From assembly GCF_017599325.1 (NCBI RefSeq), contig NZ_JAGFVM010000030.1, positions 112,036-176,035 on the forward strand: a DNA stretch of 64,000 nt, in the 5' to 3' direction. Positions 28,705 to 36,236 of this stretch are shown here, piece after piece (the first letter of the stretch is position 1; every line of letters begins with the position of its first letter). This DNA is from Marinilactibacillus kalidii (lineage in GTDB: Bacteria > Bacillota > Bacilli > Lactobacillales > Carnobacteriaceae_A). A program made the translations under genes and the position numbers. Under the pieces are notes generated by a model. The model saw nothing but the letters and a program-made list of their open reading frames with translations, had not been told where the DNA came from and ran no database searches.

Positions 28705-29001
28705 TTATAGAAATTCTAGTATTAAAAAACATATGTAAAACGGTATGGCAAAAAGAAAAATGACTTTTACAAATTGGGTGTTCTTCCCTTTTGTACTGTA
28801 ATTGTTCGCACGCATACGGTCGCCGCTCACAGCAGTTCCTGAGAAAATCACTACTAGTACAGTCAGTATAGCTGCAGCACACATAATGAATGTCCCAAAA
28901 TCGAAAGGCATCGCAAATGTCATTAAATAGCTGATGCTTAACACTACCAATCCAGCAGCAAAAGCTTTCACAGATAAAGGGATTCTTTTAACGTTTTCCA
29001 T
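28705..29001 (-). CDS. Small membrane protein, unknown function
   Basis: The 98-residue protein has three hydrophobic segments (about 12-30, 34-56 and 78-97) separated by a basic loop (SGDRMRANNYSTKGKNTQ). It has a good AAGGAGGAC ribosome site. I do not recognise the family. Confidence 0.7.
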   Translation of the reverse strand: MENVKRIPLSVKAFAAGLVVLSISYLMTFAMPFDFGTFIMCAAAILTVLVVIFSGTAVSGDRMRANNYSTKGKNTQFVKVIFLFAIPFYICFLILEFL

Positions 29002-29101
29002 TTTTGTCCTCCTTACTACTAAATGAACCGAATATTGTTACTTCTCTTAATAGTAAGATTATACCAGAACGAATTAAAAATAACTTTTATATCAAAAATA
29101 A

Positions 29102-29722
29102 TTACTCGATTTGTTCTTTTTGAATCAATGCTTCAATCGCATCAGTGTCTCCAACATCGACACTGACTCGTTCTTTTCTATCTAACAGTTTTTGCGTATA
29201 AACACTCACGCCATTTTCTATTTTTACATTTGAAGAAAGCATTTCCCAACGATGCGGTACTGGATAAACATCGATGGTGCCATTACCGTTACTAGAATAA
29301 GTGATTGATCCTTCTGCAAGTCTCGAACCAGAAAGATGTACCACAGGTTCTGGGTATACTGCACTTGCTTCATCTTCACTATTTAAGGGTGACCCTTTAG
29401 GTATTTTTTCAACAGACAATTCATCAATATCTTGCGTTGCACCTAGTTGCAACCAGATACGTGCATACTCGATTTCTTCATTCGAATAAGCTGCTAATGT
29501 ATCATCCACTTCTTCAGTTTCCTCAACTATTTCTGCTTTATCCTCATCTACTTCATCGGCTGACTCTACTTTTTTTACTGGTTCTAGATCTGTTGTTGTA
29601 TCATCTTTTTCAACTGGCGTTTCAGTAACCATTTCTTTTTCACTTGTTTCGCTTGCACAACCGTTTAGTAGACTAAGAACGACTAAAGCACCGACTGTTT
29701 TGCTTAATTTATGACGATTCAT
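29102..29722 (-). CDS. Lipoprotein of unknown function with acidic linker
   Basis: I set the start at the ATG at 29722, because AAAGGAGAGATA lies just before it; the longer frame (29752) starts inside or before that ribosome site. The 206-residue protein has a signal peptide ending in lipobox LLNGC, an acidic Glu/Asp/Thr linker (about 25-85) and a C-terminal domain of about 120 residues (ARIWLQLGATQDIDEL, EGSITYSSNGNGTIDVYPVP). It is probably a surface protein. The family has no function that I know. Confidence 0.8.
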   Translation of the reverse strand: MNRHKLSKTVGALVVLSLLNGCASETSEKEMVTETPVEKDDTTTDLEPVKKVESADEVDEDKAEIVEETEEVDDTLAAYSNEEIEYARIWLQLGATQDIDELSVEKIPKGSPLNSEDEASAVYPEPVVHLSGSRLAEGSITYSSNGNGTIDVYPVPHRWEMLSSNVKIENGVSVYTQKLLDRKERVSVDVGDTDAIEALIQKEQIE

Positions 29723-29800
29723 TCTATGTATCTCTCCTTTAACTATATACATAGTTAAGAGACCTCAACCCAGCTATCCTACTGTTGAAGAGATCTCTTG

Positions 29801-30214
29801 CTACATATCTTTTTTCATAAAATATCTGGTTTCACCGGGTAAGGGTGAGTTTTCGATCTGCCCAATGATCTCATATCCGTGTTTTTGATAAAAGGCTGGT
29901 GCATTAAAACTCATCGTCTCTAAATAAACGTAGCGATAGTGTTCATCACGTGCAATGGTTTCAACATGAGCGAGTAGCTTTGAGCCAATTCCCTTGCCTT
30001 GAGTCTGTTTCGAAACATAGAACAACTCGATTTTAATGTGATCCCACTGGACGTGTCCGACGATTCTTCCGAGCACTTGGTCTTCTTCTTTGTATACAAA
30101 GCTGATTGCTTTGGTGTCCATTTGTAGATTCGGCACTTTTTCCTTGGTATATTCATCAAGGCCTGCTAAAGTTGCCTTTTTATTTTCCTTATAAGGTACT
30201 TGTTCAATCGCCAT
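29801..30214 (-). CDS. GNAT-family N-acetyltransferase
   Basis: The 137-residue protein contains the acetyl-CoA site QTKGIGSKL-like segment (KQTQGKGIGSKLLAHVETIA, about 89-108), beta-4 IELFYVSK and the C-terminal APAFYQKHGYEIIGQ. The acceptor substrate cannot be predicted. Confidence 0.88.
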   Translation of the reverse strand: MAIEQVPYKENKKATLAGLDEYTKEKVPNLQMDTKAISFVYKEEDQVLGRIVGHVQWDHIKIELFYVSKQTQGKGIGSKLLAHVETIARDEHYRYVYLETMSFNAPAFYQKHGYEIIGQIENSPLPGETRYFMKKDM

Positions 30215-30290
30215 ATTAAACTCCTCTGATAAAATAGTTTACTTACCTATTTCATTTTATCAGTTTAGTTATTTAAATTCATCTGATTTT

Positions 30291-30977
30291 TTATCGTTGA
30301 ACAACATATCTGGAAGAAATCACTTCAAGGTACGACTGTAAATAGCTAAACAAACTACAAATCAACCAATAAATCAGGGCGACCATAATGTACATGGTCA
30401 TATAATCGAACTCTCGCCCGCCAACGATTCTGGCGTTTTGAAAAATCTCGTTGACCGTGATCATTGCTGCTAGGGATGTCCCTTTAATGACATCGATCAG
30501 TACATTCCCTAATGGTGGTAAGGCAATGCGTGTTGCTTGAGGGATAATAATCGCACGAAAGGTTACACCTTTACCTAGACCAAGAGCTTTAGCCGCTTCC
30601 CATTGACCGTGGTCGACAGAGGATACCGCTGATCTCAAAATCTCAGAGATGTATGCCGCTGAGTTTAGGCTAAAGCAGATAATCGCCGCTGTTACGGCAT
30701 CAAATTGTACATTAACAAAGGGTAAACCAAAATAGATCAGAAATAAAAAAACGAGTGCCGGTGTGCCACGCATAAAGGAAACATAGATTTTAGCAAGCAG
30801 ATTTACGATCTTTAATTCAGACAATCGCATCACTGTCAGGCCTAATCCGATAATCAATCCAATAAACGTACTAATCATCGCGATGAATAGCGTATTGGGG
30901 ATCCCGCTCAATAAAAAAGGCAAGGATTCCCACGCTAGTTCAGGGTCAAAAATATACTGCCATTCAATCCCACCCAT
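30291..30977 (-). CDS. Polar amino acid ABC transporter permease
   Basis: The 228-residue membrane protein is a HisM/GlnP-type permease. SGIPNTLFIAMISTFIG at the N-terminus, SFMRGTPALVFLFLIYFGLP, and the EAA loop QWEAAKALGLGKGVTFRAII (the ATPase contact) are all present. It lies 2 bases after the binding-protein gene. No ATP-binding subunit follows, so an ATPase must come from elsewhere or has been lost. Confidence 0.92.
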   Translation of the reverse strand: MGGIEWQYIFDPELAWESLPFLLSGIPNTLFIAMISTFIGLIIGLGLTVMRLSELKIVNLLAKIYVSFMRGTPALVFLFLIYFGLPFVNVQFDAVTAAIICFSLNSAAYISEILRSAVSSVDHGQWEAAKALGLGKGVTFRAIIIPQATRIALPPLGNVLIDVIKGTSLAAMITVNEIFQNARIVGGREFDYMTMYIMVALIYWLICSLFSYLQSYLEVISSRYVVQR

Positions 30978-30979
30978 GA

Positions 30980-31858
30980 CTATTCCTCGATCTCATATGT
31001 TGGCATATCAAAATCTTGTTCAACAGATACATCTTCTCCGTCATAGAATTCTTCAGATAATGCACTTAAAGTCCCATCAGAATGCATTTCTTCTAAAGCT
31101 TTGTCTACTTCTTGGGTCAACGTATCGTTGCCTAATTTCATCGAGAAATTTGTATAGCTTGGATTGAAAAATAAATCTTCTTGAATTTTGATTGGTATCT
31201 CTGGAAAAGCTGCTAACGCTAACTTTTGTCCATAGTAATCATTGATGATCAAATCAGTTCGACCATTGGCTACATCCCATAAATACTGGTCATTTGTCGC
31301 ATTATCGTAAATAACAAGTTCCGCACCATACTGTTCGGCAATCTGCATATAAGCGGTTGTTGCCGCACCAGCTGCTCGCTTGCCTTCTAAATCTTCCATA
31401 CTTTGAATACCAGAATTGTCGTCTTCTCGCACGATCATGGACATATAAGTGTACTTGTATGGTTCAGAATAATTAAATTTATCTGCATTTTCTCCAGCAT
31501 GACTGATGCTCAAGGCTGCAATGTCTACTTGTTCACTATTAAGGGACGTCAACATACCATCTACGCCCATTTCTGTGAACTCGACATCAAGGTTCAGTCG
31601 CTCGCCGATTTCTCTTAAAATTTCAACTTCGAATCCTGTAAGATCATTAGTACCTTCTTCGTGATAAGAATTTGGAAAGTAGGTTCCGGAAGTGGCTGCT
31701 TTCAATACACCCGCTTCTTGAATGTTCTCCCAAGAGGCGTCTTCACTAGCTGTTTCATCCGTTGAGTTGTCTTCAGCAGAATTTGACCCACAAGCAGTCA
31801 ATAAAAATGTACTTCCTAAGGATAACGTTAATAAGGATTTTAAGGTTCTGTTCATCAT
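30980..31858 (-). CDS. Amino acid ABC transporter substrate-binding lipoprotein
   Basis: The 292-residue protein has a signal peptide with lipobox LLTACG (Cys23) and a family 3 solute-binding fold: AGVLKAATSGTYFPNSYHE, DLTGFEVEILREIGERL, VDGMLTSLNSEQVDIAALSISH and the ligand-binding TAYMQIAEQ hinge. The order resembles cystine/histidine-type systems. It is the first gene of the pair with the permease. Confidence 0.92.
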   Translation of the reverse strand: MMNRTLKSLLTLSLGSTFLLTACGSNSAEDNSTDETASEDASWENIQEAGVLKAATSGTYFPNSYHEEGTNDLTGFEVEILREIGERLNLDVEFTEMGVDGMLTSLNSEQVDIAALSISHAGENADKFNYSEPYKYTYMSMIVREDDNSGIQSMEDLEGKRAAGAATTAYMQIAEQYGAELVIYDNATNDQYLWDVANGRTDLIINDYYGQKLALAAFPEIPIKIQEDLFFNPSYTNFSMKLGNDTLTQEVDKALEEMHSDGTLSALSEEFYDGEDVSVEQDFDMPTYEIEE

Positions 31859-32052
31859 ATACTTCCTCTCAAATTAGATCTACTAGATTTTAACAAGCAT
31901 GATCGAACCGAGTCAAAAATCGTTCTCCAATTTCGTCAATTTTCATATAAAATATTTTCAAAACCTTTAAAATACCTATCAGGACAGCGTTTATACAACA
32001 CTTAATATATACAACATTGTTTTTTATCTAGCAAAGACCTAACGCGCTATAC

Positions 32053-32085
32053 AAAAAAGCTAAGTCCTTTTAAAGAACTTAGCCC
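32053..32085 (-). terminator. Hairpin terminator, rightmost end of the ABC region / after rfbB
   Basis: On the minus strand GGGCTAAGTTC pairs with GGACTTAGC, followed by six T, 48 bases after the rfbB stop. Confidence 0.75.
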
Positions 32086-32132
32086 TAACATGATTTTTCT
32101 TCTATTGAATAGAGAGTAGAATGACTTACGAC

Positions 32133-33110
32133 TTAATAGGTTTGTTTCTCTAGAGACTTCCACCAATCTTCTTGTATCTGATACCAAGCAATCGTCTCAT
32201 GTAGACCTTGATCGAAAGTATGGATCGGTGCCCAGTCTAGCTCCGACCGAATTTTACTTGTATCTAGGGCATAACGCTTGTCGTGACCCAGACGATCTTC
32301 CACATACTGAATAAGGGTATCTGAACGACCGGTATGCTTTAGAATCGTTTGTACGATTTCCAGATTAGAGCGCTCGTTTTGCGCTCCGATATTATAAATT
32401 TCTCCACTTTTTCCTTTCATCAAAACTGCATATAGTGCTCTACAATGATCTTTTACATGAATCCAGTCTCTCTTATTCAGACCATCACCATAGATTGGGA
32501 GTATCTTTCGCTCCATTGCCCGTGTGATCATTAGAGGAATCAGCTTTTCAGGATATTGAAATGGACCATAATTGTTTGTGGAACGCGTAATCCGGACATC
32601 CAATCCATAAGTATGCCCGTAAGCACCGACTAATAAGTCTGCACTCGCCTTACTTGCGGCATAAGGACTGCTAGGATTCAATAAATCAGTCTCTTTAAAA
32701 CTGCCTTCTCCTTCAATAGACCCATAAACTTCATCCGTAGATACTTGAATAAATTGTTCGATTTGCCAATTTTTTGCTGCTTCTAGTAAAATCGTCGTTC
32801 CTTGAACATTTGTGTTCGTGAAATGTAATGATTGAACGATACTTCTATCGACGTGCGACTCCGCTGCGAAATTGATTACATGTGTAATACCATAGGCTTC
32901 CATCAAGCGGTCAATAAATGGTGTATCTGTGATATCTCCTTTTACAAAAGTATACCGTTCGCAAGCCTCGATTGATCTTAAGTTTTTTAAATTTCCGGCA
33001 TATGTCAATTTATCTAAGTTAACGACAGTAACGTTCTGGTCATGCTTTAATATGTAACGAATAAAGTGGCTGCCAATGAATCCTGCACCACCAGTAACTA
33101 ATAATATCAT
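32133..33110 (-). CDS. rfbB: dTDP-glucose 4,6-dehydratase (RfbB/RmlB)
   Basis: The 325-residue extended SDR protein has TGGAGFIGSHF (6-16), INFAAESHVDRSI, the catalytic STDEVYGS, the YAASKAS Tyr/Lys pair and NNYGPFQYPEKLIP. It converts dTDP-glucose to dTDP-4-keto-6-deoxyglucose, the entry to dTDP-rhamnose synthesis. The other rml genes are not adjacent, so it is an isolated or second copy. Confidence 0.93.
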   Translation of the reverse strand: MILLVTGGAGFIGSHFIRYILKHDQNVTVVNLDKLTYAGNLKNLRSIEACERYTFVKGDITDTPFIDRLMEAYGITHVINFAAESHVDRSIVQSLHFTNTNVQGTTILLEAAKNWQIEQFIQVSTDEVYGSIEGEGSFKETDLLNPSSPYAASKASADLLVGAYGHTYGLDVRITRSTNNYGPFQYPEKLIPLMITRAMERKILPIYGDGLNKRDWIHVKDHCRALYAVLMKGKSGEIYNIGAQNERSNLEIVQTILKHTGRSDTLIQYVEDRLGHDKRYALDTSKIRSELDWAPIHTFDQGLHETIAWYQIQEDWWKSLEKQTY

Positions 33111-33294
33111 ATGATTCGAACTCCTTTACCGACTAAACTCAACAATATTTCTTATTAGAAGACGCTATTATTTCATCTCATTTTATCATATTTTCGCTTA
33201 ATAATCGACAGCCTTATCCAGTACCCAAATAAAATAGCCACTACTAACAAGCTGTATAAAGTATGAAGAATTTAGTAAATTTTATTTTATGCCG

Positions 33295-33323
33295 TTGTTT
33301 GAAATAACGACCGTTGTTATACT
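33295..33323 (+). promoter_or_regulatory. Promoter of the ComK-like gene
   Basis: TTGTTT (33295-33300), a 17-base spacer and TATACT (33318-33323), about 75 bases before the start codon. Confidence 0.5.
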
Positions 33324-33397
33324 GGAATTATCATATTAAACGAACTGATACCTACAAAAAATCGTCTGTATCATTCGTAAAGAAAGGATTTGTGTAG

Positions 33398-34216
33398 ATG
33401 TACCAACCGAACAAAGAATTACAAAGACTCCGAAAAATCATAGGAGAAAATTTCTCCCCTCCTCCGATAACCGTCAAAGATGCCTTGACATACTTCAATC
33501 CGAAACCAACCCCACATGCCATTTCTTCTGAAACGATTCCTCAATATATAGATGAAGCCATTATCAGACAAAGAATTTACATTGATGAATCGGCTTATTA
33601 TCTCTGTGACTTATCTAAACATTCCTTTACACCTTACCAAAGTATCGTTTTTGAACAGACTGGCGCTATTTACAAGTCGGAAGAAACAACAACTGATATC
33701 ATCCATCGCTTCTTTAAATTGAACACTTCTTATACGATCATTCAACATTTAGGAAGCCTCATTGGTATCAAGCAAAAATGTCCTTACGTATTAGGGAACA
33801 TCCAATTCGCCCCGGAGAAAGGGCCTTCAAAAGATCATGTTAATTGGATCGGTCTTCATCATGTGAAAAATATCGAATCTTGTAACGATAAAACGTTTAT
33901 TCATATCCATCCAAAACACGAATTGATTTCCAATACTAAATTGCAGGCGGTTGAACGAATGATCGATAATGCCGCTGAAATGGTTTATTTACAGCAGTGT
34001 ATGAAACTCGATTTCGAACGTTTATTCAAAACGAATCAACCCCTTCAACCGGACAATATGATTTCACGTATTCTTCAACACAAGTCTTATATGTATGATC
34101 AAATTTCTCCTTTTAGTTGGTTCACGGATATGATGTTATCCATTTGCCAAAGAATGATAGCGGATACTTATGGTGAAGCGTTTGAACAGCTTCAATCTGA
34201 TGAGACAGAAGACTAA
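33398..34216 (+). CDS. ComK-like competence regulator family protein (tentative)
   Basis: The 272-residue protein is longer than B. subtilis ComK (192), mainly through its N- and C-termini. The middle part aligns by eye with ComK. GSLIGIKQKCPYVLGNIQFA corresponds to the ComK stretch ending KPPIMVDPSNQIFLFP, and the following NWIGLHHVKNIE to CGWISHVHVKEFK; an IHPKHELISNTK segment matches the ComK strand-turn NGKTMELPIS. ComK activates DNA-uptake genes by binding AT-boxes. Its divergence from a ComX-like sigma factor/amidase pair nearby supports a competence link. The similarity is weak and a ComK-fold protein with another role is possible. Confidence 0.6.
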   Translation: MYQPNKELQRLRKIIGENFSPPPITVKDALTYFNPKPTPHAISSETIPQYIDEAIIRQRIYIDESAYYLCDLSKHSFTPYQSIVFEQTGAIYKSEETTTDIIHRFFKLNTSYTIIQHLGSLIGIKQKCPYVLGNIQFAPEKGPSKDHVNWIGLHHVKNIESCNDKTFIHIHPKHELISNTKLQAVERMIDNAAEMVYLQQCMKLDFERLFKTNQPLQPDNMISRILQHKSYMYDQISPFSWFTDMMLSICQRMIADTYGEAFEQLQSDETED

Positions 34217-34219
34217 AAA

Positions 34220-34250
34220 AACAGCCACTGATCTATCGTCAGTGGCTGTT
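34220..34250 (-). terminator. Terminator after the amidase gene
   Basis: AACAGCCACTGA / TCAGTGGCTGTT is a perfect 12-bp stem. The T-run follows on the minus strand, ending the sigma factor-amidase operon; it also lies right after the ComK-like gene. Confidence 0.85.
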
Positions 34251-34255
34251 AAAGA

Positions 34256-35071
34256 TTAGTGAATCAATTTTACATAGGTTGGACTTGCCGTAACATAAAA
34301 AACCTCTCCTCTAGCATTGGCTACTTTGTATTGTTTACCACTGCCCACTTTGACTTTTTCTAACACTTTCGTGAAGCCTTGACCGAACGTCAGATAACCA
34401 AATACATCTTCATCCTTCCAGCTTGGTCGCTTATAAAAGCGTAAATGCCCATGGTGAATACTTTCGACGCGTCCAGATAAGCCATCCTTTTTGCTAACCG
34501 TCTGATTAGTCGAGTGCACATAGTGTATCCCAAGATTTTTACAAATCCCTTCAAGGACCGCTTCAGCTGCTTTATAGATGTTTGCTTCATCATTGTAATA
34601 GGCGTGATCTTGAGCATGATCAATAAAACCATACTCGATGATAACGGTCTCTGTCCTTCCTGTCAGTCTGTGCAAAAAGTAATAATCTACTCCCGGACTG
34701 GTTGTACGGTGGAAAACCCTTCTCAGCGGCAAATTTGTGGTCTGTTTTAGACGATTCGCTAGATCATTTGCAAAATCCGGTTTAGCTTTTACTGAATGAA
34801 TCGTTTCAATACCACGCCCATTTCCATCAAAGGCATTCCAGTGATTAGAGATACAAATATCATATTGATTTTTAATTTTAGCGATACGCTGGGTCGGAGA
34901 TAAGGTAGTATCTGCGTTTCTCGTTAATGCAACTTTGGCACCCAATTCTGTTAATCGTTTGTACTGATAGCGGCTGATCGTGAGTGTCCAGTCTTTTTCT
35001 TTTTTATTGAAACCCACTGCACCCGAATCGATCCCACCATGTCCAGCGTCTATGATAATCGTTTTACTCAT
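34256..35071 (-). CDS. N-acetylmuramoyl-L-alanine amidase (Amidase_3)
   Basis: The start is placed at the ATG at 35071. The earlier in-frame ATG (35086) forms the GGGAGGAAA ribosome site itself. The 271-residue zinc amidase cuts the lactyl-peptide bond of peptidoglycan: IIIDAGHGGIDSGAVG carries the first zinc His, SNHWNAFDG the second, and EYGFIDHAQD the catalytic Glu. A C-terminal domain of about 70 residues (after 195) may be SH3-like wall binding. It has no signal peptide, so export, lysis or a cytosolic role is unresolved. It overlaps or abuts the sigma factor gene, so they are coupled. Confidence 0.9.
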   Translation of the reverse strand: MSKTIIIDAGHGGIDSGAVGFNKKEKDWTLTISRYQYKRLTELGAKVALTRNADTTLSPTQRIAKIKNQYDICISNHWNAFDGNGRGIETIHSVKAKPDFANDLANRLKQTTNLPLRRVFHRTTSPGVDYYFLHRLTGRTETVIIEYGFIDHAQDHAYYNDEANIYKAAEAVLEGICKNLGIHYVHSTNQTVSKKDGLSGRVESIHHGHLRFYKRPSWKDEDVFGYLTFGQGFTKVLEKVKVGSGKQYKVANARGEVFYVTASPTYVKLIH

Positions 35072-35085
35072 AAAATTTCCTCCCA

Positions 35086-35631
35086 TTACTGTTTTAAAAC
35101 TGTTTGATAGTGACTTAACTTTTTAGCTACTTGCTTTTTCCAGGTGTAGACCGTTTTCCGACTAACTTGAAGTTTCTTGGCAATTTCAGTAATCGTTAAC
35201 TGGTCCATCACTAAATACTTTAGATAAAGTTGTTCTTTCTCTGTAAGGCACTGTAGCATCGAACTGAACATCGTCCAGACGATAATTTCTTGGTCAAAAG
35301 CTTGATGATCGACGGTTCCTCGTTCTTTATAAGATTCTGGCAGTGCTGCTTCACGTTCAAACACTTTCTGCTCTTTACGTATCTGATCCATCAGACCCCA
35401 ATAGACTTTCCGGTAGGCGTAGCCGGTGAATTGATAAAAGTACGTCTCTTGATGCAAGTCTTTTGGGAATGACTGATAGGCACCAACTAATTTTAACCGG
35501 CCGATTTGGATAAAGTCATCGTAGTTCATATGATCGTAGCGAATACCCATTTTCTTCATTGCCCCAAACACAATTGCATCGTGAACAAAGAAAAAATCCT
35601 GTTCCATCTCTTCTTCCAATTGTCTTTGCAT
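35086..35631 (-). CDS. Sigma-70 family RNA polymerase sigma factor, ComX/SigH-like
   Basis: The 181-residue protein is a small sigma factor with region 2 (about 15-90; NYDDFIQIGRLKLVGAYQSF and YFYQFTGYAYRKVYWGLMDQ) and region 4 (about 118-178; LTEKEQLYLKYL, TITEIAKKLQVSRKTVYTWK). The length and layout are those of ComX/SigH-type sigma factors of lactic acid bacteria, which drive late competence genes. Its stop overlaps the following amidase ribosome-site region (TAATG). An ECF-like or phage sigma factor is the alternative. Confidence 0.75.
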   Translation of the reverse strand: MQRQLEEEMEQDFFFVHDAIVFGAMKKMGIRYDHMNYDDFIQIGRLKLVGAYQSFPKDLHQETYFYQFTGYAYRKVYWGLMDQIRKEQKVFEREAALPESYKERGTVDHQAFDQEIIVWTMFSSMLQCLTEKEQLYLKYLVMDQLTITEIAKKLQVSRKTVYTWKKQVAKKLSHYQTVLKQ

Positions 35632-35859
35632 ATTCCCCTCTATTTCTAAAAAATCATTTTTTATTTACAAGGCCTTGTATGCTTTTACTTTATCTATATT
35701 GCGCTTCTCATTCAAAGTGCTAAAAAAGATGGTTTTAAAAGCAAATCGGTAAAAATTTTAACAAATGGCATGCTTTTATCTAAAACCGGTGAATCATCGT
35801 ATACGATTTCATTAAACTTTTATTTTTAACTACAACTATTTTTACAAATACTAAAAAGC

Positions 35860-35892
35860 TCTAGCACCTCAACTGGAGGTACTAGAGCTTTA
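35860..35892 (-). terminator. Terminator after the permease remnant
   Basis: AAAGCTCTAGTACCTC / GAGGTGCTAGAGCTTT on the minus strand, followed by TT. It survives intact although the gene in front of it is broken. Confidence 0.7.
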
Positions 35893-35908
35893 ACGGATTT
35901 AAACTGAT

Positions 35909-36145
35909 TTAAGCAGAAAGCTTATTTCCTTTACGTTTATTCAATGTATCAAAAACAACAGCCCCTAATAACACAAGCGCTTTGATTGCTTGTTGAAAAT
36001 CGACACCAATACCCAAGAGTGACATCCCGTTATCAAGGATTCCCATGATCAAAGCCCTATGACCGCACCGACAATCGTTGCAACACCACCTGATGCTTGA
36101 AGGGAAGAAAGAACACCTAAACTGATGCCAACATTATGACTAAAA
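35909..36145 (-). pseudogene. Remnant of a sugar ABC transporter permease (XylH/MmsB type), frameshifted
   Basis: Only about 80 C-terminal codons remain. One frame reads VGISLGVLSSLQASGGVATI and on to VGAVIGL, then a stop at once. Adding one G there restores ALIMGILDNGMSLLGIGVDF and the rest, ending VVFDTLNKRKGNKLSA. That is the typical end of multiple-monosaccharide ABC permeases. The 5' part and the other transporter genes are missing, so the gene is dead. The adjacent transketolase/AlsE-PTS operon may have replaced an older pentose system at this site (inference). Confidence 0.85.
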
Positions 36146-36185
36146 ACAGGTTTTTATATTCATTAGAAAGTACGCTATAAAACAA

Positions 36186-36226
36186 AAAATCTTCTTGACT
36201 AGAATGATGCTAGTCAAGAAGAATTT
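36186..36226 (-). terminator. Terminator after transketolase
   Basis: TCTTCTTGACTAG / CTAGTCAAGAAGA is a perfect 13-bp stem followed by six T on the minus strand, immediately after the tkt stop. Confidence 0.85.
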
Positions 36227-36236
36227 TTTTGAAACG

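Noticed and set aside
31859..32132. Possible riboswitch or T-box leader upstream of the amino acid ABC genes.
   Set aside because: No T-box sequence, SAM or lysine-type conserved core, or antiterminator/terminator pair could be recognised; only the rfbB terminator is present.
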